A stretch of 44,756 nt of DNA from Mycobacterium sp. (GTDB lineage Bacteria > Actinomycetota > Actinomycetes > Mycobacteriales > Mycobacteriaceae): the NCBI RefSeq assembly GCF_019247615.1, contig NZ_JAFBAT010000206.1, positions 1-44,756 of the forward strand, given 5' to 3'. A program made the position numbers and the translations under genes. Shown here in pieces: positions 31,351 through 40,881 of this stretch. The number at the start of each line of letters is the position of its first letter. Position 1 is the first letter of the stretch. The notes below the pieces were generated by a model. The model did no database searches and was not told the DNA's origin. It saw nothing but the letters and a program-made list of their open reading frames with translations.

Positions 31351-32961
31351 TCAACCCACGGCCTCCAGCGCCTCCAACCGGACCGAGTTGTGATCCTCGC
31401 CCAGCCTCAGCACGCTGCTTCGAGCGTGTTCCGCCGCGGCTTCCGCGTACTCCGCGCGATGGTGGCAGCCGCGACTCTCGTTGCGTGCCAACGCCGCTGC
31501 GGTCACCACCCGGGCGGTGAGCGTCAATGCGACATCCTCGAAATCGCCGCGGCTGGCCACGTCCCGGACCCGCGCCCCGGACAGCGTGTCCGACAACCGC
31601 TTCAACCCGGCGGCATCCCGCACCACGGACACATCACGGCTCATCGCGCGTTGCAGGTGGTTGCGATCGAGTGCGGTGTGGGTGATCGGCTCGGGCGCCC
31701 CGAAGGTCAAACGGCGTGCATGCCCGGCCGCCGCCGCGTGTGCGGCCGCGGCCCTTCCGGCGCGGCCCCCGACCACCAGCCCTTCCAGCAAGCTGTTGGA
31801 CGCCAAGCGGTTCGCGCCATGCATTCCGGTGCGGGCCACCTCGCCCGCGGCGAACAACCCGGGCAGCTCGGTCTGGCCGTGGACATCGGTGATGACGCCG
31901 CCGCAGCTGTAATGCGCGCCGGGCACGACCGGGATGGGCTGGCGCACCGGGTCGATGCCGGCGGCGCGGCAGGAAACGGTGACGGTGGGAAACCGACTTG
32001 CGAAGCCCTTGATGCCGCGCGCGTCGAGGAAGACGCACGGATCGCCGGTGGCCTTCAGCCGCGCGTCGATCGCCGCGGCGACGACGTCGCGCGGCGCCAG
32101 ATCGCCCATGGGGTGAACACCGGCCGTTACCGAATTGCCGCGGCTGTCAAGCAATATCGCACCCTCTCCACGGATCGCCTCGGTGACCAGCGGACGCCGA
32201 TTGCCGGTGCTGCGCCCGGCGGCGGGGCTGTAGAGCATCGTCGGGTGAAACTGGATGAACTCGAGATCGCTGACAGCGACACCGGCCCACAGCGCCAACG
32301 CGATTCCGTCGCCCGTGGCGCCCTCGGGGTTGGTGGTCGCGCCGTAGAGATGGCCCAGGCCACCCGAGGCCAGAATCACCGAGGGCGCGCTGATGATCCC
32401 GTACCCCTGCGGGTTGCCCACCATCACCCCGGTCACCCGTTCTTCGCCCAAGGCGTCATAGCGCAACACCCGCAGGGCCACGTGGCTCGTGCGGATGTCC
32501 AGCGTGGCCGCGGCGTGGTCGAGTGCGCGCTGAACCTCGGCGCCGGTGGCGTCGCCGCCGGCGTGCACGATGCGTCGCCGCGAGTGACCTCCCTCGCGTG
32601 TCACATCCCAGCGGCCCGGGGCGGATTCGTCGAATCGGGCTCCGGCACCGACCAATTCGGACACCGCGCGGTAGCCGTCAACGACGATCGAGCACACCGC
32701 GTCCGGATCGCACAGGCCCGCGCCTGCGGCCAGGGTGTCGGCGACATGGGCGTCGACGGAATCGTCGTTACCCGGCAGGACGACCGCGATGCCGCCCTGT
32801 GCGTAGTGCGTCGCGGTCACCCCACGCGCCTGGTCCGCCTTCGCCAGCACAACGACCCTGGCGCCGTCGCGATGGGCGGCCAGCGCGGCCGCCAATCCCG
32901 CCACACCTATGCCGATCACGACGACGTCGGCGGTGTCGGTCCAATCGGGACGGGCGATCAT
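31351..32961 (-). CDS. nadB: L-aspartate oxidase
   Basis: NadB is an FAD enzyme that oxidises aspartate to iminoaspartate, which NadA condenses with dihydroxyacetone phosphate. The 536-residue protein has the FAD-binding [60 protein letters not shown], and [20 protein letters not shown]. The ATG at 32961 overlaps the nadA stop (ATGA). A longer open frame upstream overlaps nadA and is ignored. Confidence 0.96.
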   Translation of the reverse strand: MIARPDWTDTADVVVIGIGVAGLAAALAAHRDGARVVVLAKADQARGVTATHYAQGGIAVVLPGNDDSVDAHVADTLAAGAGLCDPDAVCSIVVDGYRAVSELVGAGARFDESAPGRWDVTREGGHSRRRIVHAGGDATGAEVQRALDHAAATLDIRTSHVALRVLRYDALGEERVTGVMVGNPQGYGIISAPSVILASGGLGHLYGATTNPEGATGDGIALALWAGVAVSDLEFIQFHPTMLYSPAAGRSTGNRRPLVTEAIRGEGAILLDSRGNSVTAGVHPMGDLAPRDVVAAAIDARLKATGDPCVFLDARGIKGFASRFPTVTVSCRAAGIDPVRQPIPVVPGAHYSCGGVITDVHGQTELPGLFAAGEVARTGMHGANRLASNSLLEGLVVGGRAGRAAAAHAAAAGHARRLTFGAPEPITHTALDRNHLQRAMSRDVSVVRDAAGLKRLSDTLSGARVRDVASRGDFEDVALTLTARVVTAAALARNESRGCHHRAEYAEAAAEHARSSVLRLGEDHNSVRLEALEAVG

Positions 32962-34007
32962 TCGCCGCCGCCCGGCTGCCCGATTTCGATCATGCGCTGC
33001 ACACTGCGCCGGGCCGCGGCGGCGATCGTGGGCTCGACGCGAACTTCGTCGGCGCCTTCGACCAGGCAGCGCAACAGCGCTGCCGGGGTGATCATCTTCA
33101 TGTACCTGCACGACGCACGGTCGTTGACGGCGCGGAAGTCGACGTGCGGTGCCGCCCGGCGCAATTGGTACAGCATGCCGATCTCGGTGGCGACCAGCAC
33201 CTTGCGCGCCCGCGTCTGGTGAGCGGCGTCGAGCATGCCGCCGGTGGACAGGATCCGCACCCGGTCGGCCGGGAAGGCGCCCTCGCCCGCGAGGTACAAA
33301 GCCGAAGTGGCGCAACCACATTCGGGGTGTACGAACAGCTCGGCATCGGGATTGGCGCGGGCCTGCTCGGTGAGCTCGTCGCCGTTGATCCCGGCGTGCA
33401 CGTGACATTCACCGGCCCACACATGCAGGTTCTTGCGGCCCGTCATCCTGCGGACGTGGGCGCCCAGGAATTGATCGGGGCAAAACAGCACCTCGCGGTC
33501 CGGGTCGATGGACTCGACCACCTCGACGGCGTTGGACGAGGTGCAGCAGATGTCGGTGAGCGCCTTGACGGCGGCCGTGGTGTTGACATAGGAGACGACG
33601 ACGGCGCCGGGGTGCTCTTCCTTCCAGGCGCGCAGTTGGTCGGGGGTGATTGAGTCGGCCAGCGAGCAACCCGCCCGCTGATCCGGAATCAGCACGGTCT
33701 TTTGCGGGCTGAGGATCTTGGCGGTCTCGGCCATGAAGTGCACCCCGCAGAACACGATGGTGTCCTCGGGTGCGTCCGCGGCGATCCGCGACAGGGCCAG
33801 CGAATCACCGACGTGGTCGGCGACGTCCTGGATGGCGGGCAGCTGATAGTTGTGCGCAAGGAGGGTCGCGCCGCGCAACTTAGCCAGTCTGCGGACCTCG
33901 GCGGCCCATTGCTCGTCGGCGTCGACGCCGCGGTAGCCGTCGGGCGTGTTCGCGATACGCGCACTCATGTCGTCCGCGAGCGTGTCCATGCGGGTCAGCA
34001 CCGTCAC
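32958..34007 (-). CDS. nadA: Quinolinate synthase
   Basis: NadA makes quinolinate using a 4Fe-4S cluster. Its 349 residues include candidate cluster Cys residues in [25 protein letters not shown] and HPECGC, and also [19 protein letters not shown]. The GTG at 34007 follows AAAGGAG by 6 bases; the frame is open further upstream without support. It is divergent from the Nudix-type regulator, with a palindrome between them, and leads nadA-nadB-nadC. Confidence 0.96.
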   Translation of the reverse strand: MTVLTRMDTLADDMSARIANTPDGYRGVDADEQWAAEVRRLAKLRGATLLAHNYQLPAIQDVADHVGDSLALSRIAADAPEDTIVFCGVHFMAETAKILSPQKTVLIPDQRAGCSLADSITPDQLRAWKEEHPGAVVVSYVNTTAAVKALTDICCTSSNAVEVVESIDPDREVLFCPDQFLGAHVRRMTGRKNLHVWAGECHVHAGINGDELTEQARANPDAELFVHPECGCATSALYLAGEGAFPADRVRILSTGGMLDAAHQTRARKVLVATEIGMLYQLRRAAPHVDFRAVNDRASCRYMKMITPAALLRCLVEGADEVRVEPTIAAAARRSVQRMIEIGQPGGGE

Positions 34008-34030
34008 GGCGGCTCCTTTCGCGCTAGGAG

Positions 34031-34053
34031 GTTTTCGACTTAGAATCGAAAAC
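34031..34053. promoter_or_regulatory. NrtR-type palindrome between nadA and its regulator
   Basis: The arms GTTTTCGA (34031-34038) and TCGAAAAC (34046-34053) are exact reverse complements around a 7-base centre. The next base begins the ATG of the regulator. TAGAAT at 34041-34046 inside the palindrome fits a -10 box ending 7 bases before that ATG, so a leaderless transcript and direct self-repression are likely. The site also lies 24 bases upstream of nadA. Confidence 0.8.
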
Positions 34054-34776
34054 ATGGCCAATAGTAGCACCGCCCATGAAGTGCTTGCGGTCGTGTTCCA
34101 GGTTCGCCGGGTTTCGGAGCAGGTTAAGGGAGCGCCGCCGAGAGCGAAACCGCAGCTTAACGTGCTGTTATGGCAGCGTGCCAAGGATCCGCAGAAAGGA
34201 GCATGGTCGCTGCCGGGTGGGCGGCTGCGCAATGACGAGGATCTGACCACGTCGGTCAGGCGTCAACTTGCCGAAAAGGTCGATCTGCGTGAGCTAGCTC
34301 ACCTCGAGCAGCTTGCTGTGTTTTCGGACCCGCGCCGGGTGCCGGGCGCCCGGGTGATCGCATCGACCTTCCTGGGTCTGGTGCCCTCCCCCGCCACCCC
34401 CGAGCTGCCGCCCGACACCCGCTGGCATCCGGTGAATGCGCTTCCGCCCATGGCGTTTGACCACGGCCCGATGGTGACCCACGCCCGCGCCCGGCTGGTC
34501 GCCAAGATGTCCTACACCAACATCGGATTCGCCTTGGCACCAAAGGAATTCGCGCTTTCCACCCTGCGCGACATCTATGGCGCGGCGCTCGGCTACCAGG
34601 TCGACGCCACTAATCTGCAGCGGGTCCTCGCCCGCCGCGGGGTCATCACGCAGACCGGCACCATAGCGCAGTCCGGCCGCAGCGGTGGCCGACCCGCGGC
34701 GCTTTACCACTTCACCGACTCTCAACTTCGGGTGACCGACGAATTCGCGGCGTTTCGCCCACCCGGCCAACCGTGA
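34054..34776 (+). CDS. nrtR: Nudix-related NAD biosynthesis repressor (NrtR/NdnR)
   Basis: The 240-residue protein has an N-terminal Nudix-like fold ([20 protein letters not shown], then [18 protein letters not shown]) and a C-terminal winged helix region ([28 protein letters not shown]). In NrtR regulators the Nudix domain has usually lost hydrolase activity and senses NAD metabolites. Here the Nudix box GX5EX7REUXEEXGU is degraded: REL positions read RRQL and the EE pair is replaced by EK. This fits regulator rather than enzyme. It corresponds to Rv1593c and is divergent from nadABC, its expected target. The ATG at 34054 directly follows the palindrome. Confidence 0.9.
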   Translation: MANSSTAHEVLAVVFQVRRVSEQVKGAPPRAKPQLNVLLWQRAKDPQKGAWSLPGGRLRNDEDLTTSVRRQLAEKVDLRELAHLEQLAVFSDPRRVPGARVIASTFLGLVPSPATPELPPDTRWHPVNALPPMAFDHGPMVTHARARLVAKMSYTNIGFALAPKEFALSTLRDIYGAALGYQVDATNLQRVLARRGVITQTGTIAQSGRSGGRPAALYHFTDSQLRVTDEFAAFRPPGQP

Positions 34777-34939
34777 ATCGGCCCAACCGCGACACACCGG
34801 TAAATTGGCCTTAATTGGTCAATGACACCGCGCGGGTGAGCTACAAACAGACGAGAACTGGCTCACATATGCGCCGATTACGCTTTGGCTACCGCCCGTT
34901 CATACGCGACAATGCCGGATGGCCAAGAAGGGACCCTGA

Positions 34940-36280
34940 ATGGTTGAGCTCGGCAATCTGGCAGGTGAACGCGGCGCGGAGTGGATCGCCCGACCGCAGC
35001 ACGAGGAACTGCAACGCAAGGTGCGGCCGCTGCTGCCCTCCGACGACCCCTTCTACCAGCCGCCGCCGGGCTATCAGCACGCCCAGCCGGGCACGGTGCT
35101 GCGCTCTCGCGACGTCGAGCTGGCGTTTCTCGGTCTGGTCCCGCAGCCGGTGCGGGCCGTCCAGCTGCTTTACCGAACCATGGACATGAATGGCGAGCCG
35201 GAGGCCACGGTCACGACCGTCATCGCCCCGGCCGAGCGCGCCCCGGGCCAGGCCTGCCCGCTGCTGTCATACCAGTGCGCCATCGACGCGATGACGTCCC
35301 GCTGCTTTCCGTCCTACGCGCTGCGGCGCCGCGCGAAGGCCCTGGGCTCGTTGAGCCAGTTCGAGCTCTTGCTGATCAGCGCCGCCGTCGCCGAGGGCTG
35401 GGCCGTCTCGGTGCCCGACCACGAGGGCATTCACGGTTCCTGGGGAGCGCCGTACGAGCCCGGTTACCGCGTCCTGGACGGAATCCGCGCCGCCTTGAGC
35501 TCAGAACGGATCGCGCTCTCTCCGTCGGCGCCCATAGGGCTGTGGGGCTACTCGGGCGGCGGGCTGGCCAGCGCCTGGGCGGCGGAGATGTGCGGCGACT
35601 ACGCGCCCGAGCTGGACATCGTCGGCGCAGTTCTGGGCTCGCCCGTCGGCGATCTGGGCAACACCTTCCGCCGGCTCAACGGCAGCCTGCTGGCGGGCCT
35701 GCCCGCCCTGGTGGTGGCCGCCCTCGCCCGCATCTACCCGGACCTGGACCGCATCATCAAGGAGCACGTCAACGACGAGGGCCGTGACCTGCTCGATTCG
35801 CTCAAGGACATGACGACCGTCGAGGCCGTCGTCCGGATGGCGGGCAAAGACATGGGCGACTACCTCGACCAACCGCTCGAGGACATCCTGTCCACACCCG
35901 AGGTTTCCTACGTCTTCGACAGCATCAGGCTGGGAGCCGCGGTGCCGACGCCGCCGGTCCTGATCGTGCAGGCGGTGCACGACTACCTCATTGACGTGAA
36001 CGACATCGACGCGCTGGCCGACGCTTATTCCGCCGGCGGCGCCAGGGTCACCTACCACCGCGACGCGTTCAACGAGCACATCGTTCTCCACCCATTGTCC
36101 GCGCCGATGACGCTGCGCTGGCTCACCGACCGGTTCGCCGACCGACCGCTGACGGAACACTTGATCCGGACCACCTGGCCGACGATGTTCCACCCGATGA
36201 CCTACGTCGGCATGGCGCGGCTCATTAAGATCGCGGCCAAGGTGATCATGGGCAGGAAAATCCCGCACCGTCCGCTGTAA
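34940..36280 (+). CDS. Lipase-like alpha/beta hydrolase (LIP family)
   Basis: The 446-residue protein resembles the secretory-lipase (LIP, PF03583) family and matches Rv1592c in place. Visible are [20 protein letters not shown] near the start, the nucleophile elbow GYSGGGLAS near residue 200, an acid in [13 protein letters not shown] and His in [12 protein letters not shown] enzymes hydrolyse triacylglycerols or other esters. No signal peptide is visible at this N-terminus. The ATG at 34940 follows AAGAAGGGA. The 163 bases upstream hold imperfect repeats of AATTGG but no gene I can support. Confidence 0.88.
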   Translation: MVELGNLAGERGAEWIARPQHEELQRKVRPLLPSDDPFYQPPPGYQHAQPGTVLRSRDVELAFLGLVPQPVRAVQLLYRTMDMNGEPEATVTTVIAPAERAPGQACPLLSYQCAIDAMTSRCFPSYALRRRAKALGSLSQFELLLISAAVAEGWAVSVPDHEGIHGSWGAPYEPGYRVLDGIRAALSSERIALSPSAPIGLWGYSGGGLASAWAAEMCGDYAPELDIVGAVLGSPVGDLGNTFRRLNGSLLAGLPALVVAALARIYPDLDRIIKEHVNDEGRDLLDSLKDMTTVEAVVRMAGKDMGDYLDQPLEDILSTPEVSYVFDSIRLGAAVPTPPVLIVQAVHDYLIDVNDIDALADAYSAGGARVTYHRDAFNEHIVLHPLSAPMTLRWLTDRFADRPLTEHLIRTTWPTMFHPMTYVGMARLIKIAAKVIMGRKIPHRPL

Positions 36281-36299
36281 GCGTGCGTTCCGGTGTCGG

Positions 36300-36959
36300 C
36301 TAGGACACCGCGGCTTCCGGAGCCTCCGGCTCCATCGGCCGCTGAGGCGAACCGTTCGCTGAAGCCGGCAGTCCGCCGAGGTCGTCGCGAGCCTCGAGAG
36401 ACGCCAGCGCGGCATACACGAGCGCGGCGACGGCGACGGGCCACAAAAGCGTCAGCGCCGCCTGCAGCGGCCCGAGGGCGAAGAACACCGGCGGTGCCTG
36501 AAGGACGTACGCCACCGACGGCTTTCCCGAAAGCGGTACCGCGTCGAAGTTCACCGCGCCGTAGGTCAGCCGAACCAACAGCGCACCCGTTCCGGCCGCG
36601 GCGGCAGCCGCGGCCAGCATGCCGATCGACAGCCCGATAAGCATCCCCGGCCCCCGGTGTTCACGCCACTGCCACACCAGTACCGAGCCCACCACCGCCA
36701 GCACGGTCAGCACACCCAACAGCAGACACGGCGCGTCGAAGAAGTGCTCGGATTCGGCGCCCAGATAGTCATGAACCCGTTCACCCGAGCGCGTGATCGC
36801 GACGACCGCGTGGATGGGTGGCGCGATGAACGCCCAGACCCCGCCGAGCACCACACCGGTGACCGCCACTCCCACCGCCACGATGACGATCGCGCGCAAC
36901 GGTGGCGTGCGGGCGACACCGGCGGGCTCGGAGGCCTCGGGTACGTCGTGCTGGGTCAC
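36300..36959 (-). CDS. Conserved membrane protein (DUF2567-like)
   Basis: The 219-residue protein has about four hydrophobic helices ([58 protein letters not shown], and one near the end). It resembles Rv1591, which I recall as DUF2567. Function unknown. The GTG at 36959 overlaps the stop of bsaP (GTGA), so it is translated with the biotin genes, but this does not prove a role in biotin synthesis. The frame is open upstream without support. Confidence 0.82.
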   Translation of the reverse strand: MTQHDVPEASEPAGVARTPPLRAIVIVAVGVAVTGVVLGGVWAFIAPPIHAVVAITRSGERVHDYLGAESEHFFDAPCLLLGVLTVLAVVGSVLVWQWREHRGPGMLIGLSIGMLAAAAAAAGTGALLVRLTYGAVNFDAVPLSGKPSVAYVLQAPPVFFALGPLQAALTLLWPVAVAALVYAALASLEARDDLGGLPASANGSPQRPMEPEAPEAAVS

Positions 36960-37183
36960 CGCTGCGCCTCCGCGTCGGCGGAGTCCACCGGTCCGTGCCG
37001 CGAGCATTGCGCCCGCCAGCCGTCCGGCCGGACCTGGACGACCATCCGGCGTCCACACTCGGCGCAGAACCGGGGCGGCTCGAGGCCCAGTCGGGCCGCG
37101 GTCGGCACGGCCGTTCCCCCCGGTTCCCCGGTGTATACGTTGTAGACGCCGGCACTGACCGGTGCGCCGAGTTCCCGAGCCAC
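36956..37183 (-). CDS. bsaP: Biotin synthase auxiliary protein
   Basis: The 75-residue protein corresponds in place and sequence to Rv1590, reported as BsaP, an iron-sulfur protein that mycobacterial biotin synthase needs to make biotin. Cys40 and Cys43 (FCAECGRR) and Cys60 with His63 (QCSRHG) are the candidate cluster ligands. The N-terminus contains [10 protein letters not shown]. The GTG at 37183 lies 13 bases after the bioB stop and has only a weak ribosome-binding site. Stop overlaps the next gene (GTGA). Confidence 0.87.
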   Translation of the reverse strand: MARELGAPVSAGVYNVYTGEPGGTAVPTAARLGLEPPRFCAECGRRMVVQVRPDGWRAQCSRHGPVDSADAEAQR

Positions 37184-37196
37184 GCTTCTCAGTGTC

Positions 37197-38234
37197 TTAC
37201 AAGCTCGCGTTGAGGGCCTTGATCGGCATCTGCAGATTTCCCAGCAGCTCGAGATCGGCTTCCGCGGGGCGGCCGAGTGTGGTCAGGTAGTTGCCGACGA
37301 TCACGGCGTTGATACCGCCCAGGATGCCGCGCTTGGCGCCGAGGTCGCCCAGCGTGATCTCGCGGCCCCCGGCAAAGCGCAACATCGTCCGGGGCAACGC
37401 CAGCCGGAACGCGGCCACCGCCTTCAATGCCTCGCCGGCCGGCATGACTTCCAGGTCACCGAACGGGGTGCCCGGTCGCGGGTTGAGGAAGTTCAACGGC
37501 ACCTCATCGGGACCGAGTTCGGCCAGTTCGGCGGCGAACTCCGCGCGCTGCTCGCACGTCTCGCCCATGCCGAGAATGCCGCCGCAGCACACCTCCATGC
37601 CGGCATCGCGCACCATCGACAGCGTCTGCCACCGCTCTTCCCAGGTATGCGTGGTGACGACGTTGGGGAAGAACGAGCGGGCCGTCTCCAGGTTGTGGTT
37701 GTAGCGGTGCACTCCTATCGCCGCGAGTCGGTCGACCTGCTCGGCGGTGAGCATCCCCAGCGAGCAGGCGATGTTGATGTCCACCTCGTCGCGAATCGCC
37801 TCGATGCCCGCCGCAACCTGGGCCAGCAACCGCTCGTCGGGCCCGCGCACCGCGGCGACGATGCAAAACTCGGTGGCACCCGACTTGGCCGTCTGCTTGG
37901 CCGCCTCCACCAGGCTGGGGATGTCCAGGCGCGCACTGCGCACCGGCGACGAGAAAAGCCCCGATTGCGAGCAGAAGTGGCAGTCCTCCGGGCAACCGCC
38001 GGTCTTGAGGCTGATGATGCCCTCGACCTCGACCTCCGGGCCGCACCAGCGCATCCGCACCTCGTGGGCCAGCCCCAGCAGCTCGTCGAGCCGTTCGTCG
38101 GGCAGTTGCAGCACCCGCAACACCTGTTCGCGGCCGAGCCCACGGCCGTCCTCAAGCACCTGTCGGCGGGCCACTTCCAGGATGTCGCCATGGCCGTCGG
38201 CTTCGGCTGTCGGTCGCGTGGCCGCTTGCGTCAC
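37197..38234 (-). CDS. bioB: Biotin synthase
   Basis: BioB is a radical SAM enzyme that inserts sulfur into dethiobiotin. The 345-residue protein has the cluster motif CPEDCHFC (Cys81, Cys85, Cys88), [33 protein letters not shown] and [11 protein letters not shown]. The second cluster's Arg lies in the C-terminal half (LRFAGGREI). The GTG at 38234 follows AAGGGGAG by 7 bases; the open frame upstream is discarded. It leads bioB-bsaP-DUF2567 with a palindrome 68 bases upstream. Confidence 0.96.
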   Translation of the reverse strand: MTQAATRPTAEADGHGDILEVARRQVLEDGRGLGREQVLRVLQLPDERLDELLGLAHEVRMRWCGPEVEVEGIISLKTGGCPEDCHFCSQSGLFSSPVRSARLDIPSLVEAAKQTAKSGATEFCIVAAVRGPDERLLAQVAAGIEAIRDEVDINIACSLGMLTAEQVDRLAAIGVHRYNHNLETARSFFPNVVTTHTWEERWQTLSMVRDAGMEVCCGGILGMGETCEQRAEFAAELAELGPDEVPLNFLNPRPGTPFGDLEVMPAGEALKAVAAFRLALPRTMLRFAGGREITLGDLGAKRGILGGINAVIVGNYLTTLGRPAEADLELLGNLQMPIKALNASL

Positions 38235-38301
38235 GAGTTGACTCCCCTTGCATCCGTCGGCGGCCGCGCGCGACCGCCCCCGCCACGCGGTCGTGGCGTC
38301 C

Positions 38302-38317
38302 TGAACAAAAGTGTTCA
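38302..38317. promoter_or_regulatory. BioQ-like palindrome upstream of bioB
   Basis: TGAACA and TGTTCA are exact reverse complements with AAAG between. TGAAC/GTTCA half-sites are what I recall for BioQ, the TetR-type biotin repressor of mycobacteria and corynebacteria. The site is 68 bases before the bioB start and overlaps a TACTTT (minus strand) that could be its -10 box. The spacing of the half-sites is wider than I recall for BioQ, so the assignment is tentative. Confidence 0.55.
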
Positions 38318-38368
38318 AAGTAGGGTAACGGCCGCAGAAGCTGGTGATTGCCTGGGTATGCCAGCACA

Positions 38369-38560
38369 ATGATCCCTACGCAAACTGCTACGCACGTCGA
38401 GTATGTGGCGCACCACATGCTCCTGCTGGCGATCCCGGCGTTCCTGCCGGCGATCGCCGTCGTCGCTGTGATCCTCTACGTGGCGTTGCGCGACCGCCGT
38501 AACGGCGGCTCCGACAATCCGGACGGGCGCGGCGACGCGGCGCAGACAAAGCGCGATTGA
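38369..38560 (+). CDS. Small single-pass membrane protein of unknown function
   Basis: The 63-residue protein (from ATG 38369; a TTG at 38348 is also in frame) has a polar N-terminus [20 protein letters not shown], one hydrophobic helix ([20 protein letters not shown]) and a basic, acidic-ended tail. Three His lie just before the helix. I do not recognise a family. It heads the four-gene cluster reaching 42251 and is divergent from bioB, sharing the region with the palindrome at 38302-38317. Membership in the cluster is inferred from strand and spacing. Confidence 0.65.
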   Translation: MIPTQTATHVEYVAHHMLLLAIPAFLPAIAVVAVILYVALRDRRNGGSDNPDGRGDAAQTKRD

Positions 38561-38603
38561 CCGTGATTGACAAGGTCTCGATCGGGGCATTCCGGATCCT
38601 GCG

Positions 38604-38618
38604 AGCTGTGTCACAGCT
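38604..38618. promoter_or_regulatory. Perfect 15-bp palindrome before the membrane gene
   Basis: AGCTGTG and CACAGCT are exact reverse complements around a single T. The site lies in the 94-base gap before 38655 and could be an operator or a short hairpin. I cannot assign a regulator. Confidence 0.5.
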
Positions 38619-38654
38619 GGCGAAGCGGCCATCCAATGTGAAAGGGGTTTCACG

Positions 38655-40487
38655 ATGAGGTCGGGACTGATGGTTGTCGCCGAGGCACCGGCGCGCGGGG
38701 CCGGTCTGAATCAGGTGATCGGGCTGTCTATCGCCGCGGTGGTGATCGGCGCCATCATGCTGTGGGTCGGGTACGCCCATCGCACCCATCGCATCGAGTG
38801 GCTGACCCGCTTCGCCGACCGGGTGGGCGCGAAGTTCCACCGCCCCAACTGGGTGGCACTGCCGGTCCTGGTGTTCACCACGTCGATCATCTGCGCCCTG
38901 TTCGGATTCATCTGGGACGTCAGCTGGCACATCGGCAACGGCCGTGACCCCGGGCCCTTGGCCAACCCCGCGCACTACTTCATCATCATCGGCCTGTTCG
39001 GGATCTTCGTCGGAGGAATGCTGGCGGTCGTGCTGCCGTTCGACAAACCGGGCCCGGCCGCGGTGCGGATCACACGCAACTGGTACGCGCCGGTCGGCGG
39101 AGTCCTGATGGCCGGGTGCGGCATGTACGCGCTGATCGGGTTCCCGCTCGACGACATCTGGCACCGGATCTTCGGTCAGGACGTAACGCTTTGGGGTCCA
39201 ACGCATTTGATGATGATCGGCGGGGCATGTTTCTCCCTTTTCGCGGTGCTGATGCTCGAGCGGGAAGGCGAGACCGACGCCGAGGAGGTCGTGCACGGCC
39301 CGTTCATCACGTTCCTGCGGTACTTGTCGCTGGGCGGGTTGTTCATCGGCCTGTCGGTTTATCAGATCGAATTCGACTTCGGCGTCCCCCAGTTCCGCCT
39401 CGTGTTCCAGCCGATGCTGATCGCCGCGGCGGCCGCGCTGGCGGCCGTCGCCGCCCGCGTGACGATGGGGCGGGGAGCCGCGATCATTGCCGCGCTGTTC
39501 GCCATCGCGCTGCGGGGCACGGTCTCGTTGCTCGTGGGACCCATCCTGGGCGCGGCGATCAACTGGTTCCCGCTGTACCTGGGACCCGCGCTGGTCGTCG
39601 AGCTCGTCGCGCTGACTCCCCTGTTCAAGCGCCCCATCGCTTTCGGCGCCGTCTCCGGCCTCGCCGTCGCCACGCTGGGGCTCTGGCTGGAATCGCTGTG
39701 GATCGGGGCGGTGTACCACTACCCGTGGCCGGTGAAGATGTGGGGCGAGGCGCTGGCAATGTCGGTGCCCGTGGGCGTGCTGACCGGTATCTGCGGGGCG
39801 ATGTTCGGCATGGTCCTCACCGGCCAGCGCCTCCCGGGCCGCAAGCTCGGCATCGCCGTGATCGCGTCGGCGGTGGTGGTGATCGGCGGCGCGGTGGCCA
39901 ACGGGTTGCACATCACGGTGCCGCGGCAGAACACCGCCACGGTCACGCTGACGGACCTGCCCAGCCCGGCCGGACAGCGCATGGTGTCCGCGGACGTCCA
40001 GCTCACCCCGCCGTTCGTCAGCGACCACCCGGAATGGCTCTCGATCCTGTCCTGGCAGGGCCGGATGGAGAACAACCGCGGCCTGATGATCGACAAGCTC
40101 GCCAAGGTGGGGCCGGGGCACTTCCGGTCCACCCAGCCGGTGCCGGTGTGGGGTTCCTGGAAGACGCTGCTGCGGGTCCAGGACGGGCGCACGATGACGG
40201 CCGTCCCGATCTTCGAGCCGGCCGACGACGCCATCCCGGCGGCCGAGGTCCCCGCGCTCGCGTCCAGCACGCGCCCGTTCGTCCTGGAAGTGACCATCCT
40301 GCAACGCGAACGGGATCAGAGCGCGCCTGCCTGGTTGTTCACCGCCGGCGGGATCGTGGTGTTGTTCTTGACGCTGATGGTGATCTCGGCGCTGACGTGG
40401 GGCGCGGGCCGGCTCAACAACGCCGAAAACGCTCCCGAGCCGGTCGAGGAGAGGCAGCCCGTTCCCGGCGCCCCCAGAGCGGCGTGA
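38655..40487 (+). CDS. Multi-pass membrane protein with duplicated Asp/His motif and FixH/YtkA-like domain
   Basis: The 610-residue protein has about ten membrane helices up to residue 415, an outer soluble domain to about 555, and one more helix. Two related segments stand out: D88-x3-H92 with H107 (WDVSWH...GRD...PAH) and D166-x3-H170 with H184 (DDIWH...GQD...PTH). This resembles an internally repeated metal site. His also occurs in AVYHYPW. The outer domain, with VGPGHFRSTQPVPVWGSW, resembles FixH/YtkA-like domains found on copper proteins. I do not recognise a characterised family. The ATG at 38655 follows AAAGGGG (38641-38647). The next gene starts 4 bases after its stop. Confidence 0.85.
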   Translation: MRSGLMVVAEAPARGAGLNQVIGLSIAAVVIGAIMLWVGYAHRTHRIEWLTRFADRVGAKFHRPNWVALPVLVFTTSIICALFGFIWDVSWHIGNGRDPGPLANPAHYFIIIGLFGIFVGGMLAVVLPFDKPGPAAVRITRNWYAPVGGVLMAGCGMYALIGFPLDDIWHRIFGQDVTLWGPTHLMMIGGACFSLFAVLMLEREGETDAEEVVHGPFITFLRYLSLGGLFIGLSVYQIEFDFGVPQFRLVFQPMLIAAAAALAAVAARVTMGRGAAIIAALFAIALRGTVSLLVGPILGAAINWFPLYLGPALVVELVALTPLFKRPIAFGAVSGLAVATLGLWLESLWIGAVYHYPWPVKMWGEALAMSVPVGVLTGICGAMFGMVLTGQRLPGRKLGIAVIASAVVVIGGAVANGLHITVPRQNTATVTLTDLPSPAGQRMVSADVQLTPPFVSDHPEWLSILSWQGRMENNRGLMIDKLAKVGPGHFRSTQPVPVWGSWKTLLRVQDGRTMTAVPIFEPADDAIPAAEVPALASSTRPFVLEVTILQRERDQSAPAWLFTAGGIVVLFLTLMVISALTWGAGRLNNAENAPEPVEERQPVPGAPRAA

Positions 40488-40491
40488 CCCG

Positions 40492-40881
40492 ATGACGGTT
40501 CGCGGCACCGTCGTCTCGGCGCGCGTGTCGGCCTTGCTGGGGGCCTTGCTGTGGGCCTTGCTGTGTGCTCTGGTGGCCTGCGGCGGGAAGTCGCAGAACC
40601 CCTCGCCCGCCGCGGGCCTGAATCTCGATGTCACCATCGCCCGGGGTCAGGTCACCCCGACCAACGCCGCCCTGCAGGCCAAGGTGCGCCAGCCCATCAC
40701 CCTGCGGGTGACCAGCGACGCCACCGACGAGCTGCACGTGCACTCGACCCCGGATCACAAGTTCGAGGTCGCCGCCGCCCCCAACCAGACATTTCAGTTC
40801 AGCGTCGACGTCCCCGGCAACGTCGAGGTGGAGCTGCACCATCTGAACCGCACGATCGCGACCATCCAAGTACAGCCGTGA
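40492..40881 (+). CDS. Cupredoxin-like lipoprotein
   Basis: The 129-residue protein starts with a signal sequence (about residues 8-29) and a lipobox ALVACGG, so it should be a lipoprotein, processed by Lgt. The mature part resembles cupredoxin-type beta-sandwich proteins: TSDATDELHVHSTPDHKFEV, FSVDVPGNVEVELHHLNRTI. Several His could bind metal, but the full copper site of classical cupredoxins (with Cys) is not seen. The GCCTTGCTG element occurs three times at 12-base spacing in the signal sequence (40531-40563). Stop overlaps the next gene's start (GTGA). Confidence 0.82.
   Translation: MTVRGTVVSARVSALLGALLWALLCALVACGGKSQNPSPAAGLNLDVTIARGQVTPTNAALQAKVRQPITLRVTSDATDELHVHSTPDHKFEVAAAPNQTFQFSVDVPGNVEVELHHLNRTIATIQVQP

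Noticed and set aside
34777..34939. Repeats of AATTGG near 34804-34821 as an operator, and a possible small gene.
   Set aside because: The inverted repeat is imperfect and no frame there shows recognisable residues or a ribosome-binding site.
38388..40637. A 749-codon minus-strand frame, His/Arg/Asp-rich.
   Set aside because: It lies antisense to the coherent membrane protein gene with a ribosome-binding site; composition is typical of GC-rich shadow frames.
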